DNA of 38,626 bases from an uncultured Oscillospiraceae bacterium (GCA_904419145.1 CAJFQQ010000028.1:1-38626), one strand, 5' to 3'; numbered from the stretch's first letter, positions 7,704 to 14,950 are shown. The notes: generated by a model from the sequence alone, not told the origin. A program made the numbers and translations.

Positions 7704-7732
7704 TTGACAGCCGGAGAAAAAGCGGATAGAAT
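7704..7732 (+). promoter_or_regulatory. sigma-A promoter of the T-box leader
   Basis: TTGACA and TAGAAT stand 17 bases apart. Initiation at about 7740 would start directly at the T-box leader. Nothing else is seen between this promoter and the divergent sigma gene. Confidence 0.88.
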
Positions 7733-7739
7733 ATGGGGC

Positions 7740-7992
7740 GTATACGGAATGATGCGCAGAAAAGGAAGAGTACCCGCCTCCGATACGCGCAGAGAGCCGC
7801 CGTTCTGGTGCAAGGCGGACGGGAGGAGACGGGAAAAATCCCCTTGGAGCAGGCAGCCCAACGGCCCTCGGCCCAGTAAGTTCGCCCGGGAGTGACCGTT
7901 ACATCACAACCTTGAGTGGCCGGGCAGCCGGCAAGAAGAGTGGTACCGCAGAGGGTCGCGCCTTTGTCTCTTTGGAGACGAGGGCGCGTTTT
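7740..7992 (+). promoter_or_regulatory. T-box leader, probably isoleucine-responsive, now distant from ileS
   Basis: The leader shows the order of a T-box: a stem I with the AGTA motif, an AGAGAG segment and a distal loop with GGTGCAAGGCGG. A candidate specifier ATC (Ile) lies in the 3' strand of the specifier loop, just before the CCCCTT that closes the stem. A small stem III (GGCCGG, GCA, CCGGC) follows, then the T-box sequence GAAGAGTGGTACCGCA at 7935-7950, matching the consensus that binds the tRNA 3' end. A terminator at 7957-7992 has stem CGCGCC plus GTCTC and a T run. Uncharged tRNA would favour the antiterminator. The next plus-strand enzyme gene is ileS, but it begins 1.3 kb further on, beyond an inserted block. 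The specifier assignment is inference from my hand fold. Confidence 0.87.
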
Positions 7993-7993
7993 G

Positions 7994-8245
7994 TTATCTC
8001 TCCCCCAGGGCCTCCAGCATCAGCGCCGCCCCCAGGCGGAAGCCCTCCCGGAAGTCGTCGGCGCCCTCCAGGGCGGCCACGGCCATCAGGGACCGCCAGA
8101 GCTGGTCCACCCGCTCCCATCCGATGGTCTCCCGGGCCTCGTCCCAGTCCTGTGCCATGGCCTCGGACGCTTCCTGATACTGGGGCGTGGGGACGAATTT
8201 ACGCTGGTAGCGGCCGTAGTAGATGTCATCCAGGATGGATTGCAT
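7994..8245 (-). CDS. DUF6809-like small protein
   Basis: This 83-residue acidic protein starts MQSILDDIYYG and ends with GFRLGAALMLEAL. That pattern, an ILxDLYYG-like N terminus and a FxxGFRLGxxLMLE C terminus, matches small DUF6809-type proteins common in Clostridia and their mobile elements; the function is unknown. I chose the ATG because AAGGG stands eight bases before it; the GTG three codons upstream has no room for a ribosome site. It lies divergent to an XRE regulator and is driven by TTGACA-17-TATTTT whose spacer holds one of two repeated operator-like sites. The stop codon lies two bases beyond the T-box terminator run on the other strand, so the gene marks the left edge of an insertion. 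Confidence 0.72.
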   Translation of the reverse strand: MQSILDDIYYGRYQRKFVPTPQYQEASEAMAQDWDEARETIGWERVDQLWRSLMAVAALEGADDFREGFRLGAALMLEALGER

Positions 8246-8272
8246 TGTCGTCACCCTTTCTATTGTTCCTTA

Positions 8273-8316
8273 TTAGTGTACTTTTAGAAAATACCATGTT
8301 TTAGTGAACTTGTCAA
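8273..8316 (-). promoter_or_regulatory. promoter and repeated operator between DUF6809-like gene and XRE gene
   Basis: On the minus strand TTGACA (8316-8311) and TATTTT (8293-8288) are 17 bases apart and point at the DUF6809-like gene. Two copies of TTAGTGNACTT stand at 8273-8283 and 8301-8311, 28 bases apart. Each has a small AGT-NN-ACT dyad. One copy sits in the promoter spacer and the other just past the -10. This is what an operator for the adjacent XRE repressor would look like. Binding is inference. Confidence 0.72.
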
Positions 8317-8327
8317 GTAGGTGGCCC

Positions 8328-8555
8328 ATGTTTTCAAAGGAAATTTTCGGACAGCGCCTGAAAGCCATCCGCAAAGAGAAAAAAGAGACGCAGGACGACC
8401 TTGCCCTGGTGCTAGACGTGGGGAAATCCCATATCAGCGAGATGGAGCGTGGGAACCGAACGACTACGGCGGAGAAGATCGCCCTGATCTGTGAGCACTA
8501 CCGCGTATCCGCCGACTACCTGCTGGGCCTCAGCGACGACCCCAACCCCCGGTAG
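8328..8555 (+). CDS. XRE-family helix-turn-helix regulator
   Basis: A 75-residue single-domain regulator. The HTH runs through most of it: GQRLKAIRKEKKETQDDLA, then VGKSHISEMERGNRTTTAEK as recognition helix and turn, then the common C-terminal VSADYLLGLSDDP. I start it at the ATG with AGGTGG just upstream; an in-frame GTG eight codons earlier would overlap the operator. It probably represses the divergent DUF6809-like gene, and itself, through the paired TTAGTGNACTT sites. No toxin, protease or integrase stands beside it, so it is more like a relic or minimal regulatory unit than a full phage switch. Confidence 0.9.
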   Translation: MFSKEIFGQRLKAIRKEKKETQDDLALVLDVGKSHISEMERGNRTTTAEKIALICEHYRVSADYLLGLSDDPNPR

Positions 8556-8569
8556 GGGAGGCCCCCAAG

Positions 8570-9245
8570 GGAGGCGCGTTTCGCGCCTCCGGGCGCGAGG
8601 GGACGGATCCGCCCCCCATTTTCTTTTTCAGAAAAAGAAAACGGGCCGCGGCCGGTCCAAAAGAAAAACTCTTTTGGCAAACAGAGAAAGACTTGTCTTC
8701 TCAACCGAGCTTTTACCTGCTTTCGCTGTAACCTGAAAGGCCCCTGCCATTTGGCCCCGCGCCTTCCGCTTCGCTAGGCGCTACCTCGTCGACGCAAGTT
8801 ACACATCGTTCGTTTCGCCGCAAGCGGCAAAACTCACTCGTTCCACTGCGTCTCCTCTCCCCACCGGACCCGCTGCGCTGGGCTCCGGTGGGGGCCCCGT
8901 GTGAGCCCAGGCCCTTCCCGCAAGTCTCCGCCAAGCCATAAACAGCAAGAGAAAAAGAGAAGCTACTACTCTCTTGTCTTAGCGGCCACTACACAACAGG
9001 CCGGCAGGCGTACTACGGAGAGTGCCAAGGTCCGTAGGTAATCGTTCTACCGACATCGTTTCTAATCTAAACCCCTCCACGACCCTGTTCCAAAAATCTG
9101 GGGTCCTTAGGGGTGGAACCCCTAAGCTGATTTTTGCCTACTTTTGTTCAGCGACAAAAGTAGGCCCCCGGAGGGTGGAAACCCTCCCTCCCCGGCAAGC
9201 CTGCCGAGACAAAGCAGGCGGTCGGGCGAATATTCCCCGGCGTAA
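8570..9245 (+). repeat. long composite non-coding repeat, family B, copy 1
   Basis: The 768 bases between the XRE gene and ileS hold no credible gene. They consist of hairpin modules shared with 12855-13640 and, inverted, 29610-30060. In order these are: a TTTCGCGC..GGGCGCG motif at about 8578; A/T hairpins around TTTTCTTTTTC and GAAAAAGAAAA; a family C hairpin at 8859-8893; a conserved block from CCATAAACAGCAAGAG to TGTCTTAGCGGC; GTCCGTAGGTAATC; CACGACCCTGTTCC; and three closing hairpins at 9106-9126, 9136-9165 and 9170-9186. The stems vary by compensating changes between copies. It lies in the insertion separating the T-box from ileS. Confidence 0.85.
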
Positions 9246-9323
9246 CCACCATCAAGACCCGCCAAATTTCGATTCCAAATCGTAATAATAATCAAAATGA
9301 TCACATATAGGAGGAATTTCCCC

Positions 9324-12095
9324 ATGGATTACAACAAGACCATCAACCTGCCCAAGACCGACTTCCCCATGCGGGCGGGCCTGCCCAACCGCGAGCCCGG
9401 GATGCTGGAGCAGTGGGAGAAGATGGACCTGTACCACGAGCTGCTGAAAAAGAACGAGGGCAAGCCCCGCTTCTCCCTCCACGACGGCCCTCCGTTCTCC
9501 AACGGCGGCCTCCACATGGGCCACGCCCTGAACAAGTCCCTGAAGGACTTCATCACCCGCATGTACGCCATGCGGGGCCGGTACACCCCCTATATCCCCG
9601 GCTGGGACAACCACGGCATGCCCATTGAGAGCGCCATCATCAAGGAGCAGAAACTCAACCGCAAGAACATGAGCGTGCCGGAGTTCCGCACCGCCTGCCA
9701 CAACTACGCCCAGAAGTACATCGACATCCAGATGGCCGGCTTCAAGCGCATGGGCGTGCTGGGGGACTGGGAGCACCCCTACAAGACCATGGACCCGGGC
9801 TTTGAGGCCGAGGAGGTCAAGGTCTTTGGCGAGATGTACAAGAAGGGGTATATCTACAAGGGCCTCAAGCCCGTGTACTGGTGCCCCAAGGACGAGACCG
9901 CCCTGGCCGAGGCGGAGATCGAGTATCAGGACGACCCCTGTACCACCGTGTATGTGAAGTTCCCCATGCACGACGACCTGGGGAAGCTGCCGGGCTATGA
10001 GAAGGACAAGCTCTTCTTCGTGATCTGGACCACCACCATCTGGACCCTGCCGGGGAACCTGGCCATTGCCCTGCACCCCAGCGAGAGCTACGCCCTGGTG
10101 AATGCCGGCAACGGCGAGACCTACATCATGGCCGAGGCCCTGGTGGAGAAGGTCATGCAGGTGGGCGGCATCGAGCAGTACGAGATCGCAGAGACCCACC
10201 CCGGCGCCTTCTTCGAGAACATGCTGGCAGACCACCCCTTCCTGCCCAAGACCAGCCGTCTGGTGCTGGCGGACTATGTCACCATGGACAGCGGTACCGG
10301 CTGCGTCCACACCGCCCCGGGCTTCGGCGCCGACGACTACCAGACCTGCCTGCGCTACGGCATGGACATGGTGGTGCCTGTGGACGACCAGGGCCGCCAC
10401 ACCGACTACGCCGGCAAGTATGCCGGCCTCAAGACCGAGGAGTCCAACCCCATCATCCTCAACGATATGAAGGAGAGCGGCGCCCTCTTCGCCAGCGAGG
10501 ATATCGTCCACTCCTACCCCCACTGCTGGCGCTGCAAGAACCCCATCATCTTCCGGGCCACCCCCCAGTGGTTCTGCTCCGTGGACGCCTTCAAGGACGA
10601 GGCCGTGGCCGCCACGGACAACGTGCGCTGGGTGCCCGCCTGGGGCAAGGACCGGATGATCTCCATGATCCGGGAGCGGGCCGACTGGTGCATCTCCCGC
10701 CAGCGCCGGTGGGGCCTGCCCATCCCGGTGTTCTACTGTGCGGACTGCGGCAAGCCCATCTGCACCGACGAGACCATCCAGGCCGTGAGCAAGCTCTTCG
10801 GTGAGAAGGGCTCCAACGCCTGGTATGAGATGGAGGCTGCGGACATCCTGCCCCGTGACTTCGCCTGCCCCCACTGCGGCAGCAAGAGCGGCTTCACCAA
10901 GGAGGAGGACACCCTGGACGGCTGGTTCGACTCCGGCTCCACCCACTTCGCCTCCATGCAGAAGGACCAGGGCTTCTGGCCTGCGGACATGTACCTGGAG
11001 GGCCTGGACCAGTACCGCGGGTGGTTCCAGTCCAGCCTGCTCACCGCCGTGGGCGCCCTGGGCAAGGGCGCGCCCTTCCGGGAGTGCGTCACCCACGGCT
11101 GGACCGTGGACGGCGAGGGCAAGGCTATGCACAAGAGCCTGGGCAACGGCGTGGACCCCGCCGACATCTTCAAGAAGTACGGCGCGGACCTGCTGCGCCT
11201 GTGGGCCGGCAGCGCGGACTACCACGCGGACGTGCGCTGCTCGGACAACATCTTCAAGCAGCTCAGCCAGAACTATCTGAAGTTCCGCAACACCGCCCGG
11301 TACTGCCTGGGGAACCTGGCGGGCTTTGACGCGAACCGCCTGGTGGCCCCGGCGGACATGCTGGAGCTGGACCGCTGGGCGGTGACGAAACTCAACGAGC
11401 TCATCGCCAAGTGCTTTGCCGCCTATGACAATTACGAGTTCCACGTGGTGTCCCACGCCATCAACGACTTCTGCGTGGTGGAGCTGAGCTCCTTCTATCT
11501 GGATATCATCAAGGACCGCCTCTACTGCGAGGAGACCGACGGCATCAAGCGCCGCAGCGCCCAGACCGCCCTGTGGCTGATTCTGGACACCATCACCAAG
11601 CTGTTTGCCCCCATCCTCTGCTTCACCTGCGACGAGATCTGGCAGGCCATGCCCCACCGGGAGGGGGACGACGGGCGCAATGTGGTCCTCAACGAGATGA
11701 ACCAGCCCTTTGCCGACTACGCCCTGGAGGAGAGCGCCATGGCCAAGTGGGACCGGATCATCGCCGTGCGCAACGCCGTCAACAGCGCTCTGGAGGCCGC
11801 CCGCAACGACAAGAAGATCGGCAAGAGCCTGGAGGCCAAGGTGGCCCTCACCGTGACGGCGGAGGATGCCTTCCTCACCGAGATGGATGCCGGGGAGCTG
11901 GCGGATCTGCTGATCGTCTCCCAGGCTGAGGCCAGCGTAGGGGAGAGCCTCTCCGTATCCGTGGCCCCGGCGGAGGGGGAGAAGTGCCAGCGGTGCTGGA
12001 AGCAGCTCACCGCCGTGGGTACCGTCAAGGAGCACCCCACCCTGTGCCCCCGCTGTGCCGCCGTGGTGGCAAAGCTGCCTGACGTGGAGGCATAA
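9324..12095 (+). CDS. ileS: isoleucyl-tRNA synthetase
   Basis: The 923-residue class I synthetase charges tRNA-Ile in the cytoplasm. The HIGH-type motif is GGLHMGH at about residues 61-67. The second signature reads KAMHKSLGN at residues 600-608, a variant of KMSKS that keeps the final Lys-Ser. The C-terminal zinc finger is complete, with CQRCW and a later CPRC. The editing domain region (TTTIWTLPGNLAIALHP) is intact. The start is the ATG behind a TAGGAGG site; an upstream ATG nine codons earlier has no ribosome site. A T-box with a probable Ile specifier lies 1.3 kb upstream, separated by inserted genes and repeat. I see no strong promoter right before ileS. A terminator follows. Confidence 0.97.
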   Translation: MDYNKTINLPKTDFPMRAGLPNREPGMLEQWEKMDLYHELLKKNEGKPRFSLHDGPPFSNGGLHMGHALNKSLKDFITRMYAMRGRYTPYIPGWDNHGMPIESAIIKEQKLNRKNMSVPEFRTACHNYAQKYIDIQMAGFKRMGVLGDWEHPYKTMDPGFEAEEVKVFGEMYKKGYIYKGLKPVYWCPKDETALAEAEIEYQDDPCTTVYVKFPMHDDLGKLPGYEKDKLFFVIWTTTIWTLPGNLAIALHPSESYALVNAGNGETYIMAEALVEKVMQVGGIEQYEIAETHPGAFFENMLADHPFLPKTSRLVLADYVTMDSGTGCVHTAPGFGADDYQTCLRYGMDMVVPVDDQGRHTDYAGKYAGLKTEESNPIILNDMKESGALFASEDIVHSYPHCWRCKNPIIFRATPQWFCSVDAFKDEAVAATDNVRWVPAWGKDRMISMIRERADWCISRQRRWGLPIPVFYCADCGKPICTDETIQAVSKLFGEKGSNAWYEMEAADILPRDFACPHCGSKSGFTKEEDTLDGWFDSGSTHFASMQKDQGFWPADMYLEGLDQYRGWFQSSLLTAVGALGKGAPFRECVTHGWTVDGEGKAMHKSLGNGVDPADIFKKYGADLLRLWAGSADYHADVRCSDNIFKQLSQNYLKFRNTARYCLGNLAGFDANRLVAPADMLELDRWAVTKLNELIAKCFAAYDNYEFHVVSHAINDFCVVELSSFYLDIIKDRLYCEETDGIKRRSAQTALWLILDTITKLFAPILCFTCDEIWQAMPHREGDDGRNVVLNEMNQPFADYALEESAMAKWDRIIAVRNAVNSALEAARNDKKIGKSLEAKVALTVTAEDAFLTEMDAGELADLLIVSQAEASVGESLSVSVAPAEGEKCQRCWKQLTAVGTVKEHPTLCPRCAAVVAKLPDVEA

Positions 12096-12110
12096 GAAAC
12101 CTAAAAAAAC

Positions 12111-12143
12111 AGCGCACCGTTTTCAACAGTGCGCTGCTTTTTT
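12111..12143 (+). terminator. terminator after ileS
   Basis: AGCGCAC pairs with GTGCGCT around an 11-base loop and is followed by GC and six T. A run of seven A before the stem lets it also serve the minus-strand gene that ends here. Confidence 0.85.
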
Positions 12144-12324
12144 ATTCCTCTTCGCCGAACATTGGAATTGTGCCATGTTCGGTCTCGTATGCATCCAGAT
12201 ACTGCTGCAATACGTATTCAATCAAATTATTCAAGGAACGGTTTTCCCGCACAGCAAGAGTGCGCATTTTCCCATAAGTAGTCTCCGGCAACCGCAGCCC
12301 GGTCTGGATCTTATTGGTTGGCAT
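12142..12324 (-). CDS. ribbon-helix-helix (Arc/antitoxin-like) protein
   Basis: The 60-residue product starts MPTNKIQTGLRLPETTY. It continues with KMRTLAVRENRSLNNLIEYVLQQYL, the beta strand plus two helices of an Arc/CopG-type ribbon-helix-helix, followed by a short acidic tail. The ATG has AGAGGTGA eight bases upstream; in-frame codons further upstream belong to the operator region. No toxin gene lies next to it, so an antitoxin role is not shown. The start is flanked by an 11-base inverted repeat (GCACTATGGTA and TACCATAGTGC), a likely operator for autoregulation. Confidence 0.82.
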   Translation of the reverse strand: MPTNKIQTGLRLPETTYGKMRTLAVRENRSLNNLIEYVLQQYLDAYETEHGTIPMFGEEE

Positions 12325-12340
12325 CGTTATCACCTCTTGT

Positions 12341-12397
12341 GCACTATGGTAGCAAAACTTCCATTGACAATCTACTAACACAGTGATACCATAGTGC
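12341..12397. promoter_or_regulatory. inverted-repeat operator and outward promoter
   Basis: GCACTATGGTA at 12341-12351 is the exact inverse of TACCATAGTGC at 12387-12397. Between them, plus-strand TTGACA (12364-12369) stands 17 bases before TACCAT (12387-12392), a good promoter directed away from the ribbon-helix-helix gene. On the minus strand the other arm supplies a TACCAT -10 with only a weak -35. Both -10 boxes thus lie inside the operator arms. Confidence 0.72.
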
Positions 12398-12431
12398 TAA
12401 CGAATCCCCCGTTTTCCTTGGTTGTCTGCGT

Positions 12432-12614
12432 TCAGCGCGGCCACTTCAAATGCCTGGGCAGTCCCAAAATATAATCTGCGCTTACACCATAGAGCAGGCA
12501 CAATTTTTGCAGCAGTTCAATGGGCAGGCGCCTTTTTCCGCTTTCATAGTGGCAATATCTGATCGTTTTTACCCGACTACATGTAAACGAATGTATTTTC
12601 AATCTTTCGCACAA
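12432..12614 (-). pseudogene. remnant of an XRE-family regulator
   Basis: The C-terminal half reads as an XRE protein: YESGKRRLPIELLQKLCLLYGVSADYILGL is the end of a helix-turn-helix domain plus the usual tail. The preceding 25 codons do not make the first helices of the domain, so the 5' part is missing or frameshifted. No ribosome site stands at a sensible start. I regard it as decayed. The strong plus-strand promoter at 12364-12392 reads into it in antisense. Confidence 0.7.
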
Positions 12615-12651
12615 TGATATGTTATAATGAAAATAAAAAAGGAGAAGTCCT

Positions 12652-12825
12652 ATGAATTTTCAAATTCCAGAGCCTACTACCTCCAGCAACAAAAGTATCC
12701 GCTTCCCGGATGAGCTCGTCGCCCAGGTGGAGCAGGCCATCCAGGGGACGGACTGCACCTTCTCCGCCTTCGTCGTGGCGGCCGTGCGCTCGGCGCTGGA
12801 GAGCCTCTCAGAGAAATCCACATGA
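12652..12825 (+). CDS. small ribbon-helix-helix protein (YlcI/YnfO-like), 57 aa
   Basis: This short gene starts with ATG behind an excellent AAAGGAG site, with TATAAT at 12623-12628 upstream; the -35 is unclear. The product is MNFQIPEPTTSSNKSIRF, then PDELVAQVEQAIQGTDCTFS, then AFVVAAVRSALESL. The beta strand KSIRFPDELV and two helices fit the small ribbon-helix-helix proteins seen in prophages and plasmids. It runs opposite to the decayed XRE fragment and is followed by the second long repeat. The role is unknown, and DNA binding is likely. Confidence 0.75.
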   Translation: MNFQIPEPTTSSNKSIRFPDELVAQVEQAIQGTDCTFSAFVVAAVRSALESLSEKST

Positions 12826-12854
12826 GCGGCTGGGTTCCATCCGGCAGTGCCTAC

Positions 12855-13640
12855 CCGGGGAGGTTTCGCGCCCCCGGGCGCGAGGGACGGATCCGCCCCC
12901 CATTTTCTTTTTCAAAAAAAGAAAACGGGCCGCGGCCGGTCCAAAAGAAAAACCTTTTGGGCAAACAGGGAAAGCCCTGACCGCTCAACCGAGCTTTCAT
13001 CTGCTTTCGCTGTAACCTGAAAGGCCCCTGCCATTTAGCCCCGCGCCTTCCGTTTCACTAGGCGCTCGTGCGGTGGGTAATGGAAGCAGCAGGCCCTTTC
13101 CTGCAAGCCTCCGCCGCACCATAAACGTCAAGAGAAGCCGAGAAGCAACTACTCTCCTGTCTTAGCGGCTCGGGGCCCCCGCCGGAGCCCAGCGCAGCGG
13201 GTCCGGTGGGGATAGGACACCCGCCCGCAGGCGGGCGTTTCGGAGCGCAACCGTCGCAAAGGGAGCGCAACCGTCGCAAAGCGGCGGCGCTTAGCGCGGA
13301 GATGGCACAGTGGAGCGAGCGCGTTTTCGCCGGCAGGCGGAAACAAGCGATGCATAACTTGTGCCGACGCGGCCGGCAGGCGTACTACTGGAAAGTGCCG
13401 GGGTCCGTAGGTAATCGCTCTACCGATACGGTCTGCTAAAGAGAACGCTCCACGACCCTGTTCCAAAAAACCGGGGTTTTTAGGGGCAAAGCCCCTAAGT
13501 GTGTTTTTGGTGACTTTTTGCACAAGCAAAAAGTTACCCCACGGAGTGTGGGAGCACTCCTCTACCGCCAGGACTGGCGGCAAAAGCAGGTCGCGCCGGG
13601 GCGCGAAACGCTCCACCCTTTGGCAGCTCTGCCGATACCA
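12855..13640 (+). repeat. long composite non-coding repeat, family B, copy 2
   Basis: This stretch has no credible gene and is the second full copy of the repeat at 8570-9245, in the same orientation. Shared blocks include the TTTCGCGC..GGGCGCG motif, CATTTTCTTTTTC with its complement, GGCCGCGGCC, TTTCGCTGTAACCTGAAAGG, CACCATAAACGTCAAGAG, GTCCGTAGGTAATC and CACGACCCTGTTCC. Three closing hairpins stand at 13480-13498, 13509-13538 and 13543-13560. Relative to copy 1, the family C hairpin module (13177-13211 and the following 150 bases) sits at another place and in inverted orientation. The sequence GGAGCGCAACCGTCGCAAAG is present twice in tandem near 13242-13280. Confidence 0.85.
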
Positions 13641-13750
13641 GCATACGTCTCTGCCGACGTCTGCTCGTCCCCCGGGCAAACAAAACGCTCTCCGCCCTCG
13701 ATCTTCCATCAAGAAAACAGGCCGTCCCAAATGGGACGGCCTTTCTTTGC

Positions 13751-14723
13751 TTACTCCGGCAGTTCCACGGCAAAGAGCCCCCCGGCCCCGCCGCTGTGGA
13801 GGAAGAGGATGTTCTCCTCCCCGTCGAAGTACCCCTCCTCCAGCAGGGAGGAAGTGGCAGAACGCCTTGCCGGTGTACACGGGATCAAAGAAGATGCCCT
13901 CGCTCTGGGCCACCAGCTTCACCGCCTCGGTGTCCTCTGGCCCGGCGATGCCGTACCCCTTCCCCACGTGGAACTGGATCGTGACATCGCCCTCCTCTAC
14001 AGGAAGGTCGCTCTCCAGCAGCGCCAGGGCCTCCCGCATCAGCCGGGGCACGATCTCCTGGAAGGGGTCGTCGTCCACCGCGATGCCCAAGGCTTTGGTG
14101 CCCGGGGAGTAGAGTTTCGTCCCCAGGGCCACACCAGCGGTGGTGCCGCCGCTGCCGCACACGCACACCGCATGGTCGAAGTGGATGCCCATGGCCTTGG
14201 CCTGGCCGTAGGCCTCCTCCATGCCCGCCACATAGCCCAGGGCCCCCAGGGCCGTGGAGCCGCCCACGGGAATATAGTAGGGCACATGGCCCTGCTTCTC
14301 CAGTTCCGCCCCCTGGCGGCGCATCTCGGCATAGATATCGTCATAGCTGTCGGTGTCCAGGAACTGGGCGTCACACCCCAGCAGGTGGTCCAGCAGCAGA
14401 TTGCCCTTGCGCTCGGTGACGCCCCGCTGCTTGAGCAGGAGGACGGCCTTCATCCCCAGCTTGTTGCAGCAGGCGGCGGTGAGCATAGCGTGGTTGGACT
14501 GGGCGCCGCCGGTGGTAAAGACTACATCGGCCCCCTTGGCCTTGGCGTCCGCCAGCAGGAACTCCAGCTTGCGCACCTTGTTTCCCCCCAGCCCCACGCC
14601 GGTCATGTCGTCCCGCTTGACATAGAGATTCTTGCCGTAGCGGCGGCTCAGATTCTCCAGCTTGTGGAGGGGGGTGGGCCAGATGCCCAGGCTTACCCGG
14701 GGAAAGTCGTGGATGGTTTTCAT
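13751..14723 (-). pseudogene. dcyD: D-cysteine desulfhydrase / ACC deaminase-family gene with a frameshift
   Basis: The first 290 or so codons encode an intact PLP protein of fold type II. WPTPLHKLENLS leads to PLP-lysine 49 in GLGGNKVRKLEF, then TTGGAQSNHAMLTAA and a CGSGGTTAGVALG phosphate loop. D-cysteine desulfhydrases of this family release sulfide, pyruvate and ammonia. After DPVYTGKAF the expected end (EEGYFDGEENILFLHSGG, then LFAVELPE and TAA at 13751) is present but in another frame. The distance from start to that stop is one base over a multiple of three, so a single-base insertion near 13850-13860 explains it. The uncorrected frame runs on to about 13149 through repeat DNA. The mutation could be real or a sequencing error. 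An AAAGGAGG site precedes the ATG. Confidence 0.85.
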
Positions 14724-14753
14724 GGAAGGGCCTCCTTTTCATTTCTTGCCCCC

Positions 14754-14782
14754 ATCATACCAGACGCCGCCCACGCGGGCAA
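14754..14782 (-). promoter_or_regulatory. promoter of dcyD
   Basis: Minus-strand TTGCCC (14782-14777) and TATGAT (14759-14754) are 17 bases apart and lie about 30 bases before the start codon. Confidence 0.7.
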
Positions 14783-14804
14783 GAATTTTCTGGGGATGGT
14801 TCCG

Positions 14805-14950
14805 CCGCCCGTTGCCATTGGAAACGGGCTCCATCTCCCTTTCCTTTTCGTCGCGCCAAAGGGCGCGGACGGCTCCGTCTCCGAAGTGTGGAAGCCCTCC
14901 CCCGGCAAAGCTGCCGAAACCAGCATAGGGGAGCAGGCCGTGCCCGGGCA
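14805..14950. repeat. degenerate intergenic repeat between dcyD and the lipoprotein gene
   Basis: The 360-base divergent intergenic region holds no gene. Its middle resembles the modules at the window's end: a CTCCCTTTCCTTTTCGTCGCG stretch followed by GC-rich short dyads (GCCCGTTGCC..GGAAACGGGC, CCCGGCAAAGCTGCCG). The right part holds the lipoprotein promoter. Confidence 0.55.

Noticed and set aside
8491..9285. Short frames inside the family B repeats (also 12710-13015)
   Set aside because: The two copies translate into different proteins in the shared parts and stems are conserved by base pairing rather than codons.
9252..12035. A 927-codon open frame antisense to ileS
   Set aside because: It is a shadow caused by high GC at third codon positions; its translation is low-complexity (Val, Gly, His, Leu) and ileS is intact on the other strand.
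12142..12825. Toxin-antitoxin pair
   Set aside because: Both small intact proteins look like ribbon-helix-helix regulators and the third gene is a decayed XRE; no toxin fold is visible.
8570..13640. CRISPR array
   Set aside because: Repeated blocks are not evenly spaced, have no unique spacers of constant length and no cas genes are near.
13149..13750. A 200-residue C-terminal extension of the D-cysteine desulfhydrase
   Set aside because: It is out-of-frame read-through into repeat DNA after a one-base shift; the true end lies in another frame at 13751.
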